From positions 69,710-133,709 of the forward strand of contig JASSUC010000004.1 of the NCBI GenBank assembly GCA_031963245.1: a DNA stretch of 64,000 nt, in the 5' to 3' direction. The notes beneath the pieces are model-generated. The model worked only from the letters and a program-made list of their open reading frames with translations, did not search any database and was not told the DNA's origin. This document shows positions 8,524-17,430 of this stretch, one piece after another. Source of the DNA: Mycoavidus cysteinexigens_A. GTDB lineage: Bacteria; Pseudomonadota; Gammaproteobacteria; Burkholderiales; Burkholderiaceae. Each line of letters opens with the position of its first letter. Within the stretch, counting starts at the first letter, position 1. The translations under genes and the position numbers were made by a program.

Positions 8524-8918
8524 TGCTAAGGTGCCTCTTTGTTTTATGTGCAGCATGCTTTTTAAGTGGAGCCTGTTCAGCGCCGTCGTCAGTAGTCGTT
8601 AGCCCTGGTCCGGCGAAGCAAGCGGGGTTGCGTTACCGGGCGGATTTACATGCGGAACTTGCGCTGGCTTATCTGGATAAAAAACAATTTGAGGTTGCCC
8701 GCCGCGAAGCTGCGTTGGCACTACAACTCACTGCGGATCACCGTGATGCGCTACACGCGCTAGCGCTGATTGAGCGTGCTGTCGGTAATGTGCAGGCAGC
8801 AGGGCAATATTTTCAGCAGGCGTTAGCAGTCAAAAGCGCTAAGGACGACCCGTTGTTACGATTAAATTATGCGAGATTTTTAGATGAGCAAGCACGACGA
8901 ACAGTCTTTGATGACTGA
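8520..8918 (+). CDS. Truncated PilF/PilW-like TPR lipoprotein
   Basis: A 132-aa protein with a lipoprotein-type signal (FLSGAC, Cys19) and TPR helices (HAELALAYLDKKQFEVARRE, then ALHALALIERAVGNVQAAGQ). It occupies the place of pilF/pilW, the type IV pilus secretin pilotin, between rlmN and the rodZ-like gene. PilF proteins are usually about 250 aa with more TPRs. This one ends after about the third repeat, just as the next gene begins (35-nt overlap), so it looks C-terminally deleted. It may be non-functional. Confidence 0.65.
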   Translation: MMLRCLFVLCAACFLSGACSAPSSVVVSPGPAKQAGLRYRADLHAELALAYLDKKQFEVARREAALALQLTADHRDALHALALIERAVGNVQAAGQYFQQALAVKSAKDDPLLRLNYARFLDEQARRTVFDD

Positions 8919-9828
8919 TAGCAAGGAGCCATTGCCTGCTACTTCGGCAGCGGCTGTTAGCACGGTATGGACTGCCGATGATGGTTCCGCGCGTGTTGCA
9001 GGCGAGCAACTTGCTCAATTACGTCAAGCTAAAGGTTGGCTGATTGAAGATGTTTCTGCCCGGCTTAAGGTGCCGGTGGCTAAAATGCGTGCGCTTGAAG
9101 CGGGCGAGCTTGAGCACTTGCCAGAAGTCACTTTTGCGATTGGCATTATGCGTAGCTATGCCAAAATTCTCGGCACTGATCCGCAGCCTTTAGTCGATGC
9201 TTTGCGTCGCACCAGTGGCCAAGGTCCCTCCAGCCTTGCAACCTTGAGCTTGCGCGATCCAATTCAACCACCAAAGCGCAGCGGCTTGAATGTTCGGCAG
9301 AGTAAGCGCAGACGTTATCCGTGGCTATGGGGTGCGAGCTTATTTGCTTTAATCGTGGTGGTGCTTTTGACATACCGGCATGGCAGCACAACCGCGCAAT
9401 GGCTTGAGCAGCGGTTCTCTGACCCAGCGCCGGCAGCGGCCACCAGTGAGGCGCCTGTGGCCGCTGCCGAAGAGCGCTCGGTTCTAGCTAGCCAAGCCAA
9501 TTGGATCACGGCAACTCAAGAAACAAATTCGGATGGGGTGCCAGCAAGTACCATGCCGACTATTTTATCGACTGCGCCCGCATACTCAACCCTGCATATC
9601 AAAGTTTCGCAAGACAACTGGATCAGCGTAAACCAGCACGATGGCCAGCAAGTGTATGCAAATACTCTGCGGGCAGGCGAGCAACATACCTTGAAAGGGG
9701 CGCTGCCATTCAAGGTGGTGGTTGGCAATGTGGTAGGGTTAAGTGCGCTAGAATTGAATGGCAAGCAGGTAGATTCAGCTAAATATATGAGCGCGCGCCA
9801 AAATGTTGCTCGTTTTGAGTTACCGTAG
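8884..9828 (+). CDS. RodZ-like helix-turn-helix membrane protein
   Basis: The 314-aa protein has a cytoplasmic N-terminal HTH (LAQLRQAKGWLIEDVSARLK, about residues 40-105), a basic stretch RQSKRRRYPW, one transmembrane helix (about residues 147-163), a proline/alanine-rich periplasmic linker and a C-terminal DUF4115 domain (VSQDNWISVNQHDGQQVYA). This is the RodZ layout, which links MreB to the cell-wall machinery. It lies directly before ispG as in other proteobacteria. Translation could start at 8884 or 8911; neither has a strong ribosome site. Confidence 0.85.
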   Translation: MSKHDEQSLMTDSKEPLPATSAAAVSTVWTADDGSARVAGEQLAQLRQAKGWLIEDVSARLKVPVAKMRALEAGELEHLPEVTFAIGIMRSYAKILGTDPQPLVDALRRTSGQGPSSLATLSLRDPIQPPKRSGLNVRQSKRRRYPWLWGASLFALIVVVLLTYRHGSTTAQWLEQRFSDPAPAAATSEAPVAAAEERSVLASQANWITATQETNSDGVPASTMPTILSTAPAYSTLHIKVSQDNWISVNQHDGQQVYANTLRAGEQHTLKGALPFKVVVGNVVGLSALELNGKQVDSAKYMSARQNVARFELP

Positions 9829-9842
9829 CCAGATGACTGTGA

Positions 9843-11147
9843 ATGGATAGAAGCGGAATGCAAATGCACAACAAACCAGCGTTACAGGATGTGCCTGTTA
9901 CTGCTGCCATGGCGTGTCGCCGTCTGTCGCAGCCGGTGCTCGTGCGCTGGGGGGAGCATCAGGTCACGATTGGCGGGGCGGCCCCAGTTTGCGTCCAGTC
10001 AATGACCAACACGGATACAGCAGATGCGATTGCGACTGCCATCCAGATCAAAGAGCTAGCGCAAGCGGGTTCTGAGTTGGTCCGGATTACCGTCAATACG
10101 CCAGAAGCGGCCCAGGCGGTACCTATTATCCGTGAGCAGCTTGATCGAATGGACGTGCCCGTGCCGCTGATTGGTGATTTTCATTACAACGGTCATGTAT
10201 TGTTGCGCGATTACCCTGCGTGCGCGCAGGCTTTGTCAAAGTATCGGATTAATCCGGGCAATGTTGGCCAAGGCGTTAAGCGCGATCTTCAATTTGCGCA
10301 GATGATCGAAGTAGCATGTCGTTATAATAAGCCTGTGCGTATTGGCGTTAACTGGGGTAGCCTTGACCAGACTGTTTTAATGCGCATCATGGACAGCAAC
10401 GCGCAGCGTGCCGAGCCTATCTCGGCGCAAAGCGTGATGGTTGAGGCCTTGATTGAATCTGCATTAAGTAGCGCGGCGCGAGCACTTGAGCTCGGGCTGA
10501 CGGCTCAGCAGATTGTGCTGTCATGCAAAGTCAGTAGTGTGCAGGATTTGATTGCCGTGTATCGTGAACTCGGGCAGCGTTGCGACTATGCTCTTCACCT
10601 CGGATTGACTGAGGCTGGCATGGGCTCAAGAGGTATTGTGGCATCCACTGCTGCGCTGGCTATTTTATTGCAAACTGGCATTGGCGACACCATTCGTCTT
10701 TCACTAACGCCTGAACCTGGCGCTACGCGTACAGGTGAGGTGATCGTCGCTCGAGACATTTTGCAAGCGCTAGGTTTACGGGCATTTTCGCCAGTGGTGA
10801 TTGCTTGCCCGGGGTGTGGACGGACGACGAGCACTTTTTTTCAAACGCTGGCCTCCCAGATCCAAGATTATTTGCATCTGAACATGCCGGTATGGCGCAA
10901 ACGCTACCCAGGCGTTGAAAAAATGAAGATTGCGGTGATGGGCTGTATTGTGAATGGGCCGGGCGAATCGAAGTATGCTGATATTGGCATCAGCTTGCCG
11001 GGGTCTGGCGAAAATCCGGCCGCTCCGGTTTTTATTGATGGTGAAAAATCAGTGACCTTGCGTGGCGACCGAATTGCCGAAGAATTTCAGCAAATTATCA
11101 GTCACTATATTGAGCGCCGTTTCGGCGGCGCGCTTGCAGTAAACTAA
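9843..11147 (+). CDS. ispG: 4-hydroxy-3-methylbut-2-enyl diphosphate synthase (flavodoxin)
   Basis: GcpE/IspG converts methylerythritol cyclodiphosphate to HMBPP using a [4Fe-4S] cluster. The cluster ligands are visible as Cys322 and Cys325 (CPGCGRTTSTFFQTLA) and Cys368 in MGCIVNGPGES. The TIM-barrel segments MTNTDTAD and LIGDFHYNG are present. The 434-aa length is normal for the family in Burkholderia. In-frame ATGs at 9858 and 9867 are alternative starts. Downstream is hisS, 34 nt away. Confidence 0.96.
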   Translation: MDRSGMQMHNKPALQDVPVTAAMACRRLSQPVLVRWGEHQVTIGGAAPVCVQSMTNTDTADAIATAIQIKELAQAGSELVRITVNTPEAAQAVPIIREQLDRMDVPVPLIGDFHYNGHVLLRDYPACAQALSKYRINPGNVGQGVKRDLQFAQMIEVACRYNKPVRIGVNWGSLDQTVLMRIMDSNAQRAEPISAQSVMVEALIESALSSAARALELGLTAQQIVLSCKVSSVQDLIAVYRELGQRCDYALHLGLTEAGMGSRGIVASTAALAILLQTGIGDTIRLSLTPEPGATRTGEVIVARDILQALGLRAFSPVVIACPGCGRTTSTFFQTLASQIQDYLHLNMPVWRKRYPGVEKMKIAVMGCIVNGPGESKYADIGISLPGSGENPAAPVFIDGEKSVTLRGDRIAEEFQQIISHYIERRFGGALAVN

Positions 11148-11181
11148 AAAAGATTCAACAAAATAGAGTCAATTAAAACCC

Positions 11182-12504
11182 ATGATAGAGCAAAGTAAGA
11201 AGGTTGAAAAACTGACTGGTATCAAAGGGATGAATGACATCCTGCCGCAGGACGCAGCCCTATGGGAGTTTTTTGAAAATACTGCGAAAGCAGCACTAAG
11301 CGCCTACGGCTATCGTAATATCCGTACTCCAATTGTTGAACAAACGCAGCTTTTTACGCGCGGTATCGGTGAAGTGACGGATATCGTTGAAAAAGAAATG
11401 TATAGTTTTGTGGATGCGCTCAATGGCGAATGCTTGACCTTGCGTCCAGAAAATACGGCTGCCGTGGTACGGGCAGCCATCGAACATAGCTTGTTATACG
11501 ATGGTCCTAAGCGTTTATGGTATAACGGGCCGATGTTTAGGCACGAACGTCCACAGCGCGGCCGCTATCGGCAGTTTCACCAGCTTGGTGTTGAAGCGTT
11601 GGGTTTTGCTGGTCCAGATGCGGATGCTGAAATTATTTTGCTGTCTCAACGTTTATGGGATGAACTTGGTTTGACGGGGATTCGGCTTGAGCTTAACTCG
11701 TTAGGCCAGCCTGCTGAGCGTGCGGAACATCGCAAAGCGTTAGTCGCTTACCTAGAGCAGCATAGGGAGTTACTGGATGACGAAGCGAAGCGGCGCCTAT
11801 ATGCTAATCCGCTACGTGTGCTGGATACTAAACAGCCTGCGTTGCAAGAACTGGTGCAACAGGCACCTAAGCTAATGGATTTTTTAGGGGATGCATCGCT
11901 GGCCCACTTTGATGCGTTAAGTCAGTTGCTAAAAGCAAATAATATTCCATTTACCCTGAATCCACGCCTTGTGCGCGGGCTTGACTATTACAATTTGACG
12001 GTCTTTGAATGGGTCACGGACCGACTTGGGGCGCAGGGTACAGTGGCTGGAGGCGGGCGCTATGATTTATTGTTTGAGCAGCTTGGTGGTAAGCCCGTGC
12101 CAGCGTGTGGCTGGGCCGTAGGTATTGAGCGGGTGCTTGAACTGCTTAAAGAAGATCAACTCGCGCCGCAGCCGCAAGGCTGCGATATCTATCTTGTGCA
12201 TCAGGGTGACGCTGCGCGCACGCAGGCTTTCATTATTGCAGAACGACTGCGCGACGCAAGCTTTGACGTTATTTTGCACTGTAGCGCCAATGGTGCTCCC
12301 GCAAATTTTAAAACACAAATGAAGCGTGCGGATGCGAGTGGTGCACAATATGCGGTTATCATTGGCGAGGATGAAGTTGCACAAGGCTCGGTCACCGTCA
12401 AAGCGTTGCGCAAGACCCATGAAGCAGGTAGCGATGCGACGCAACACAGCATCTCTAACGAGCGTTTACTAGACTATCTAATCGATGCAATGGTTGCCGC
12501 TTAG
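11182..12504 (+). CDS. hisS: histidyl-tRNA synthetase
   Basis: Class II aminoacyl-tRNA synthetase charging tRNA-His. Visible are GIKGMNDILPQD, class II motif 2 (MFRHERPQRGRYRQFHQ), the histidine-binding signature RGLDYYNLTVFEW, and motif 3 (CGWAVGIERV). The C-terminal anticodon-binding domain begins near residue 335. The 440-aa length is typical. It sits between ispG and the yfgM-like gene. Confidence 0.97.
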   Translation: MIEQSKKVEKLTGIKGMNDILPQDAALWEFFENTAKAALSAYGYRNIRTPIVEQTQLFTRGIGEVTDIVEKEMYSFVDALNGECLTLRPENTAAVVRAAIEHSLLYDGPKRLWYNGPMFRHERPQRGRYRQFHQLGVEALGFAGPDADAEIILLSQRLWDELGLTGIRLELNSLGQPAERAEHRKALVAYLEQHRELLDDEAKRRLYANPLRVLDTKQPALQELVQQAPKLMDFLGDASLAHFDALSQLLKANNIPFTLNPRLVRGLDYYNLTVFEWVTDRLGAQGTVAGGGRYDLLFEQLGGKPVPACGWAVGIERVLELLKEDQLAPQPQGCDIYLVHQGDAARTQAFIIAERLRDASFDVILHCSANGAPANFKTQMKRADASGAQYAVIIGEDEVAQGSVTVKALRKTHEAGSDATQHSISNERLLDYLIDAMVAA

Positions 12505-12537
12505 CAGTGCAACCCGTTTCTAAAAGGAAGCAATGGT

Positions 12538-13188
12538 ATGAGTTATCACGACGAACAGGAAACACTCGATAATATGAAAACATGGTGGACTCGGTGGGGT
12601 AATACCCTTATCCGATCATTAACCATCCTGCTATTGGTTGGGGCTAGTTGGAGTGGCTGGAATTACTGGCAAAGCCGGCAGGCAGCGCAAGCCGCGGTCC
12701 TTTACGAACAACTGCAACAAGTTGCGCAGGCATCTGCCCAAGAGTTCGATAAAGAGCGGCTGGCTCGCATCCTGAGCGATATGCAAAGTAAATTTAAGCA
12801 TACGCCGTATGCCCAGATGAGTGCACTGATTAGCGCCAAAGCCTTCTACCAAGCAGCCGATAGCGCGGCCGCTAAAACCCAATTGCAATGGGTTATTGAG
12901 CATGCGCGCGACACTGAATATCAGCACCTCGCACGATTGCGCTTAGCTTCAATCTTGCTTGATGAAAAAGCCTACGATCAGGGTTTAAGCTTGCTTGCCC
13001 AGCCACCGATGGATACATTTAAAGCGCTCTATGCGGATCGCCGCGGCGATTTATTGGCGGCCCAAGGCAAGCGTGATGACGCGCGACAAGCGTATCAAGA
13101 CGCATTGCAGTGGTTGGCGACGGATAATGCAAACAATGGTCCGGTACGTCGCCTGGTCCAACTCAAGCTTGATGCGTTGGGCGGCTAA
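12538..13188 (+). CDS. YfgM-family TPR membrane protein
   Basis: A 216-aa protein with one N-terminal transmembrane helix (about residues 22-42) after the family opening SYHDEQETLDNMKTWW, then TPR-like helices (LASILLDEKAYDQGLSLL and DRRGDLLAAQGKRDDARQAY). YfgM is an ancillary subunit of the SecYEG translocon working with periplasmic chaperones. The hisS-yfgM-bamB-der order is conserved in proteobacteria. A Shine-Dalgarno AAGGAAG precedes the ATG. Confidence 0.9.
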   Translation: MSYHDEQETLDNMKTWWTRWGNTLIRSLTILLLVGASWSGWNYWQSRQAAQAAVLYEQLQQVAQASAQEFDKERLARILSDMQSKFKHTPYAQMSALISAKAFYQAADSAAAKTQLQWVIEHARDTEYQHLARLRLASILLDEKAYDQGLSLLAQPPMDTFKALYADRRGDLLAAQGKRDDARQAYQDALQWLATDNANNGPVRRLVQLKLDALGG

Positions 13189-13200
13189 GATATTATTTTT

Positions 13201-14352
13201 ATGATTTATTCACCTCGCCCTCTGTTTTATCCGCTTGCCTGTATCTTGGCTGTGCTGCTATTCGCCGCTTGCTCATCGTCGAAGGATTTGCGGCGCGTTC
13301 CTACCCCTCTCGCCGATATTTCCCCAGTGCTTGGCGTCGAGCAAATCTGGACGGCAAATGTTGGTAAGGGCGGCCGTTATCTATTTCAGCCGATTGCTTT
13401 CGATGATGTAGTTTATGCTGCTGGGGCTAACGGTACGGTAGCCAAATTTGATGCCGGCAGTGGCCAGACGCTCTGGCGCACCAAGCTTGATACTGACTTA
13501 TCTGCTGGCGTTGGCAGCGACGGCACAGTGGCGGCCGTTGCTAGCTTAAACGGCACTGTCTCTTTACTTGATGCCAATGGCAAATTGTTATGGCAGGCTA
13601 AGGCAAACGGTGAAATCTTAACCTCCCCTTTAGTTGGCCAGGGTAAGGTGCTAGTGCGCACAACAGATAGCCGCATTATTGCGTTTGATCTGCAAACCGG
13701 CGAACAAAAATGGGTGTTTTATAATCGTGCGCCGTTGCTGAATTTGCGTACCAGCGCTGAGATGATATTTGCGGGTAGGGACGCGTTTCTCGCGGGCTTT
13801 CCAGATGGTTCATTGGCCGCGATTAATCTTTCAAACGGCGCGCCTTATTGGCAAACGCCAGTGGCCTATCCAAGGGGCGTGACTGAGGTCGAGCGCTTAA
13901 ACGATGTGGCCGGCGCTCCGACGTTGGTAGGTGACCAAACCTGTGCTGTGACTTTTCAAGGGAGCTTGGGTTGCTTTAATGTACATAATGGACAGCCTTT
14001 ATGGGAGCAGCCATTCTCAAGTTACCATGGGATTGCGCAGGATCAAGGCGCATTGGTGGCAAGCGATGATTGGTCGGTGATCTCGCTCTACGATGCCGCC
14101 AATGGTAAGCAGCTTTGGCAAAATGCCAAGCTTAAAAGCCGTGGACTAGGAACCCCGATCATCGCTGGCCAAACAATTGCGGTTGGCGATTATCGTGGTT
14201 TTGTACATTTTTTCTCACGTGAGCAAGGCAATTTGGTTGCGCGAACGGCAACAGATGGCAGCGCAATTAGCGCCCAGCCGGTGTTAGCCAAGCGGCGTAT
14301 CCTCGTTGTGCAAACGAGCAATGGTAGTTTATACGCATTCCGCCCCAAATGA
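13201..14352 (+). CDS. bamB: outer membrane protein assembly factor BamB
   Basis: Outer-membrane lipoprotein of the BAM complex. The signal peptide ends in the lipobox FAAC (Cys24). The rest is an eight-bladed PQQ-type beta-propeller, seen as repeats such as KFDAGSGQTLWRTKL, AFDLQTGEQKWVF and LYDAANGKQLWQNAK. The 383-aa length is normal. It overlaps der by 4 nt (ATGA), so the two are coupled. Confidence 0.95.
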   Translation: MIYSPRPLFYPLACILAVLLFAACSSSKDLRRVPTPLADISPVLGVEQIWTANVGKGGRYLFQPIAFDDVVYAAGANGTVAKFDAGSGQTLWRTKLDTDLSAGVGSDGTVAAVASLNGTVSLLDANGKLLWQAKANGEILTSPLVGQGKVLVRTTDSRIIAFDLQTGEQKWVFYNRAPLLNLRTSAEMIFAGRDAFLAGFPDGSLAAINLSNGAPYWQTPVAYPRGVTEVERLNDVAGAPTLVGDQTCAVTFQGSLGCFNVHNGQPLWEQPFSSYHGIAQDQGALVASDDWSVISLYDAANGKQLWQNAKLKSRGLGTPIIAGQTIAVGDYRGFVHFFSREQGNLVARTATDGSAISAQPVLAKRRILVVQTSNGSLYAFRPK

Positions 14353-15686
14353 AGCCAGTAATTGCCCTAGTAGGGCGCCCCAATGTCGGCAAATCAACTT
14401 TATTTAATCGCTTGACGCGCTCGCGTGATGCGCTGGTTGCCAATTTACCTGGCTTAACGCGAGATCGCCATTACGGTGAGGGCCGCTTAGGTGAGCGCCC
14501 CTATTTAGTGGTGGATACGGGCGGCTTCGAGCCAGTCGTCAAAGAGGGCATCGTCCACCAAATGGCGCGTCAGACCCAGCAAGCCATAGATGAGGCAGAT
14601 GTAGTTGTTTTCATCGTAGATGCTCGCCAAGGAATGACGCCGCAGGATAGTTTGATTGCTGATCATCTACGTAAGACCGGGCGGCCATTGAGTTTAGTGG
14701 TGAATAAAGCTGAAGGAATGAAGCATAGCGCGGTCGTTGCTGATTTCTATGAGCTTGGTTTAGGTGAGCCCTGTGCGATTTCATCAGCACATGGGGAAGG
14801 CGTGCGCGACATGATAGAGCATGCCCTCGAACTGGCTTATGCTGGGCGTGCGGATGAAACTGAGGCCGACAATGCAGCGCATGGTGTTAAAATTGCAATT
14901 GTTGGCCGTCCTAATGTAGGTAAATCGACGTTGGTGAATACGTTGCTTGGCGAAGAGCGGGTGATTGCGTTTGATATGCCGGGGACCACTCGCGATTCAA
15001 TCTATATTGATTTCGAGCGGCAAGGGCGGCCCTACACGCTGATTGATACAGCGGGCTTGCGTCGTCGTGGTAAAGTGTTTGAAGCAGTTGAAAAATTTTC
15101 GGTAGTTAAAACCCTGCAAGCTATTTCTGATGCAAATGTTGTTGTGCTTTTGCTTGACGCAGGTCAGGATATCAGCGAGCAAGACGCGCATATTGCGGGT
15201 TTTGTGATTGAACAGGGGCGGGCATTAGTCGTTGGCGTTAATAAATGGGATGGGCTTGATGCTCATACGCGCGAGCGTTTTAAAACTGAGTTAACACGAC
15301 AATTACAATTTCTCGATTTCGCGAAGTTTCACTTCATTTCGGCGACAAAAAAAATCGGTATCGATCCGCTGGTACATTCGGTTGACGACGCCTATGCAGC
15401 GGCAATGGCAGATTTGCCAACGCCGAAGTTGACGCGGGCGTTGATCGAGGCAGTTGAGTTTCAGCAGCCACGTCGCAAGGGGCCGGTACGACCAAAGTTG
15501 CGCTATGCGCATCAGGGTGGTCAGAATCCGCCGATTATTATTATCCATGGGAATGCGCTTGACGCGATAACAGATTCTTATCGGCGTTACCTTGAACGAA
15601 GATTTCGTGAAACATTTGCGTTGACAGGTACGCCATTAAGAGTAGAGTTCCGCTCAGGACGCAATCCTTACGTTGACAGAAAGTAG
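14349..15686 (+). CDS. der: ribosome biogenesis GTPase Der (EngA)
   Basis: Tandem-domain GTPase needed for 50S subunit maturation. Two complete G domains are visible: GRPNVGKSTLFN near residue 8 with DTGG (G3) and NKAE (G4), and GRPNVGKSTLVN near residue 184 with DTAGLRRRGK and NKWD. The C-terminal KH-like domain ends with RSGRNPYVDRK. Length 445 aa is typical. Confidence 0.97.
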   Translation: MKPVIALVGRPNVGKSTLFNRLTRSRDALVANLPGLTRDRHYGEGRLGERPYLVVDTGGFEPVVKEGIVHQMARQTQQAIDEADVVVFIVDARQGMTPQDSLIADHLRKTGRPLSLVVNKAEGMKHSAVVADFYELGLGEPCAISSAHGEGVRDMIEHALELAYAGRADETEADNAAHGVKIAIVGRPNVGKSTLVNTLLGEERVIAFDMPGTTRDSIYIDFERQGRPYTLIDTAGLRRRGKVFEAVEKFSVVKTLQAISDANVVVLLLDAGQDISEQDAHIAGFVIEQGRALVVGVNKWDGLDAHTRERFKTELTRQLQFLDFAKFHFISATKKIGIDPLVHSVDDAYAAAMADLPTPKLTRALIEAVEFQQPRRKGPVRPKLRYAHQGGQNPPIIIIHGNALDAITDSYRRYLERRFRETFALTGTPLRVEFRSGRNPYVDRK

Positions 15687-15760
15687 GGCATAATTTTTTA
15701 AATTAATTTTTTAAATTAATTAGAAATGAATTTTGCTTCACTTAGTAAATTGGCTGTAGT

Positions 15761-15766
15761 TATAAT
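15761..15766 (+). promoter_or_regulatory. Possible -10 element upstream of hfq
   Basis: A perfect TATAAT lies 74 nt before the hfq start in the AT-rich der-hfq spacer. I see no good -35 at 16-18 bp; the nearest similar hexamer is TTGCTT, 22 bp upstream. The spacer also has a short direct repeat of AATTTTTTAAATT at about 15690-15720. Confidence 0.35.
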
Positions 15767-15839
15767 AGCTGGCTGAAATTAGAATTTTTTAATATTTTGA
15801 TTTATTAATCCAATCGTAAAAAGCAAAATGGAGTTTACT

Positions 15840-16085
15840 ATGAGTAATAAAGGGCAACTATTACAAGACCCGTTTCTGAACGCACTGCGTAAAGAACATG
15901 TGCCGGTGTCAATTTATCTTGTTAACGGCATTAAATTGCAAGGTAACGTTGAATCTTTTGACCAATATGTAGTCTTGCTAAAAAATACCGTAACCCAGAT
16001 GGTATATAAACACGCAATCTCTACGGTTGTGCCTGCCCGTCCCGTCAATTTTTCTACAGATGCTGACGCGGATCAAGCAAATTAA
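15840..16085 (+). CDS. hfq: RNA chaperone Hfq
   Basis: Sm-like hexameric RNA chaperone supporting sRNA-mRNA pairing. The 81-aa protein has the Sm1 motif (LLQDPFLNALRKEHVPVSIY), then NGIKLQGNVESFDQYVVLL, and the Sm2 signature YKHAISTVVP. The start at MSNKGQLLQDP is preferred over a codon 12 nt upstream. It ends one base before the hflK start. In Burkholderia hflX normally lies between these two genes and it is missing here. Confidence 0.97.
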   Translation: MSNKGQLLQDPFLNALRKEHVPVSIYLVNGIKLQGNVESFDQYVVLLKNTVTQMVYKHAISTVVPARPVNFSTDADADQAN

Positions 16086-16086
16086 A

Positions 16087-17430
16087 ATGCTATCTAGAGG
16101 CGGGTGGTTTGCGGTGGCGTATCAGCGGACCCAGATAGGTTTTAAGCGTTTGCAAGGGCAAACACTGGAACTCAATGGGGCCGCCAATAGCCGCAATAAT
16201 CCACCCGACTTGGATGAGCTTTGGCGCGATTTCAACCATCGTTTAAGCCGCCTGTTTGGACTAAAAGAGGCGGCTAATGGCGGGCGTGGTCCATTTGGCG
16301 GGGGCAAAAACAACCGTTACTATGGCCTTGGGCTTGGGTGTGCCCTCCTGCTGGCGATCTGGTTGGGCAGTGGTGTTTATATGGTAGGAGAGGGTCAGGC
16401 AGGCGTGATTACGCAGCTTGGAAGCTATAAATATACGACCACCTTAACTGGCATCCGCTGGCATTTACCCTATCCATTCCAGTCATGTACATTGGTTGAT
16501 CTGGTCCCGGCGCAGCCGGTTGAAATCGGCGGCAATAAAAGTAATGAGTTGGCTGGCGTTAAAGCTTCGCCAATGTTGACGCGAGATGGCAAGCTTGTCG
16601 ATGCGCGTTTTACTATACGGTATCAGATCAAAGATGCTCATGCCTTTCTCTTTAATAATGTCGATGCGCAGGCTAGCATTGCGCAGGCAGGCGAAGCCGC
16701 GGCTCGTGCGGTTTTAGGCAAACTCAAACTAGACGATCTGCTATCTCACAATCGTGAAACGGCGGTATTTGAACTCAAGCAAAAACTGCAAAATAGGCTG
16801 GATCTGTACCACACAGGCATTCTCATTAAAGACGTGACCATGCAAACGCTACGGTGGTCGGCGCAGATACAGGCAGCATTTGATGATGCGCTTAAGGCAA
16901 TGCAAGAAAACGAACGCCAAAAGCAGCAGGCCAGCGCGTATAGCGATACGCTCCTTGCGCGCGCGCGTGCGGACGTTGCACAGATGATGAATGAGGCTGA
17001 GGGCCATAAGGCACGTGTGATCGCTCAGGCGCAAGGGGATGCAGAACGTTTTAAGCAAGTCCTTGCCGAATATTTAAAAGCGCCGGCGGTGATTCGTGAG
17101 CACATGTACTTGGAAACGATGCAGCAAATCTATGGCAATGCAACTAAAGTGTTGGTAGATAACAAAATGACTAGCACTCTAATCCATCTGCCGCTTGATA
17201 AGCTATTGGCAAACAGCGCAGTGCCTCAGACGGCAACGCCTGATGCCGCCAGTCCAAGCAAAGGGCCTGCGGCTACAGCAAAGGTAGAAGCAGGCGCGGC
17301 TCAGGTGACTGGGCAGCCGTCGGCCAAAGATCATCAGCAAGCAACCGACCCTACGACGCCAGCGAGCACTGATCCGGCGAGTCTACGCGACCTGCTGCGC
17401 ACTCGGGACCGTAACGATGACGGACGCTAA
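16087..17430 (+). CDS. hflK: FtsH protease modulator HflK
   Basis: SPFH/Band-7 membrane protein that with HflC forms the cage around the FtsH protease. Residues 37-55 carry the conserved segment PPDLDELWRDFNHRLSRLF, one transmembrane helix lies near 78-100, and the SPFH domain and coiled coil follow, ending in an Ala/Thr/Pro-rich tail. The first 30 or so residues do not resemble usual HflK N-termini, as expected if a deletion that removed hflX placed a new start beside hfq. It overlaps hflC by 14 nt. Confidence 0.93.
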   Translation: MLSRGGWFAVAYQRTQIGFKRLQGQTLELNGAANSRNNPPDLDELWRDFNHRLSRLFGLKEAANGGRGPFGGGKNNRYYGLGLGCALLLAIWLGSGVYMVGEGQAGVITQLGSYKYTTTLTGIRWHLPYPFQSCTLVDLVPAQPVEIGGNKSNELAGVKASPMLTRDGKLVDARFTIRYQIKDAHAFLFNNVDAQASIAQAGEAAARAVLGKLKLDDLLSHNRETAVFELKQKLQNRLDLYHTGILIKDVTMQTLRWSAQIQAAFDDALKAMQENERQKQQASAYSDTLLARARADVAQMMNEAEGHKARVIAQAQGDAERFKQVLAEYLKAPAVIREHMYLETMQQIYGNATKVLVDNKMTSTLIHLPLDKLLANSAVPQTATPDAASPSKGPAATAKVEAGAAQVTGQPSAKDHQQATDPTTPASTDPASLRDLLRTRDRNDDGR

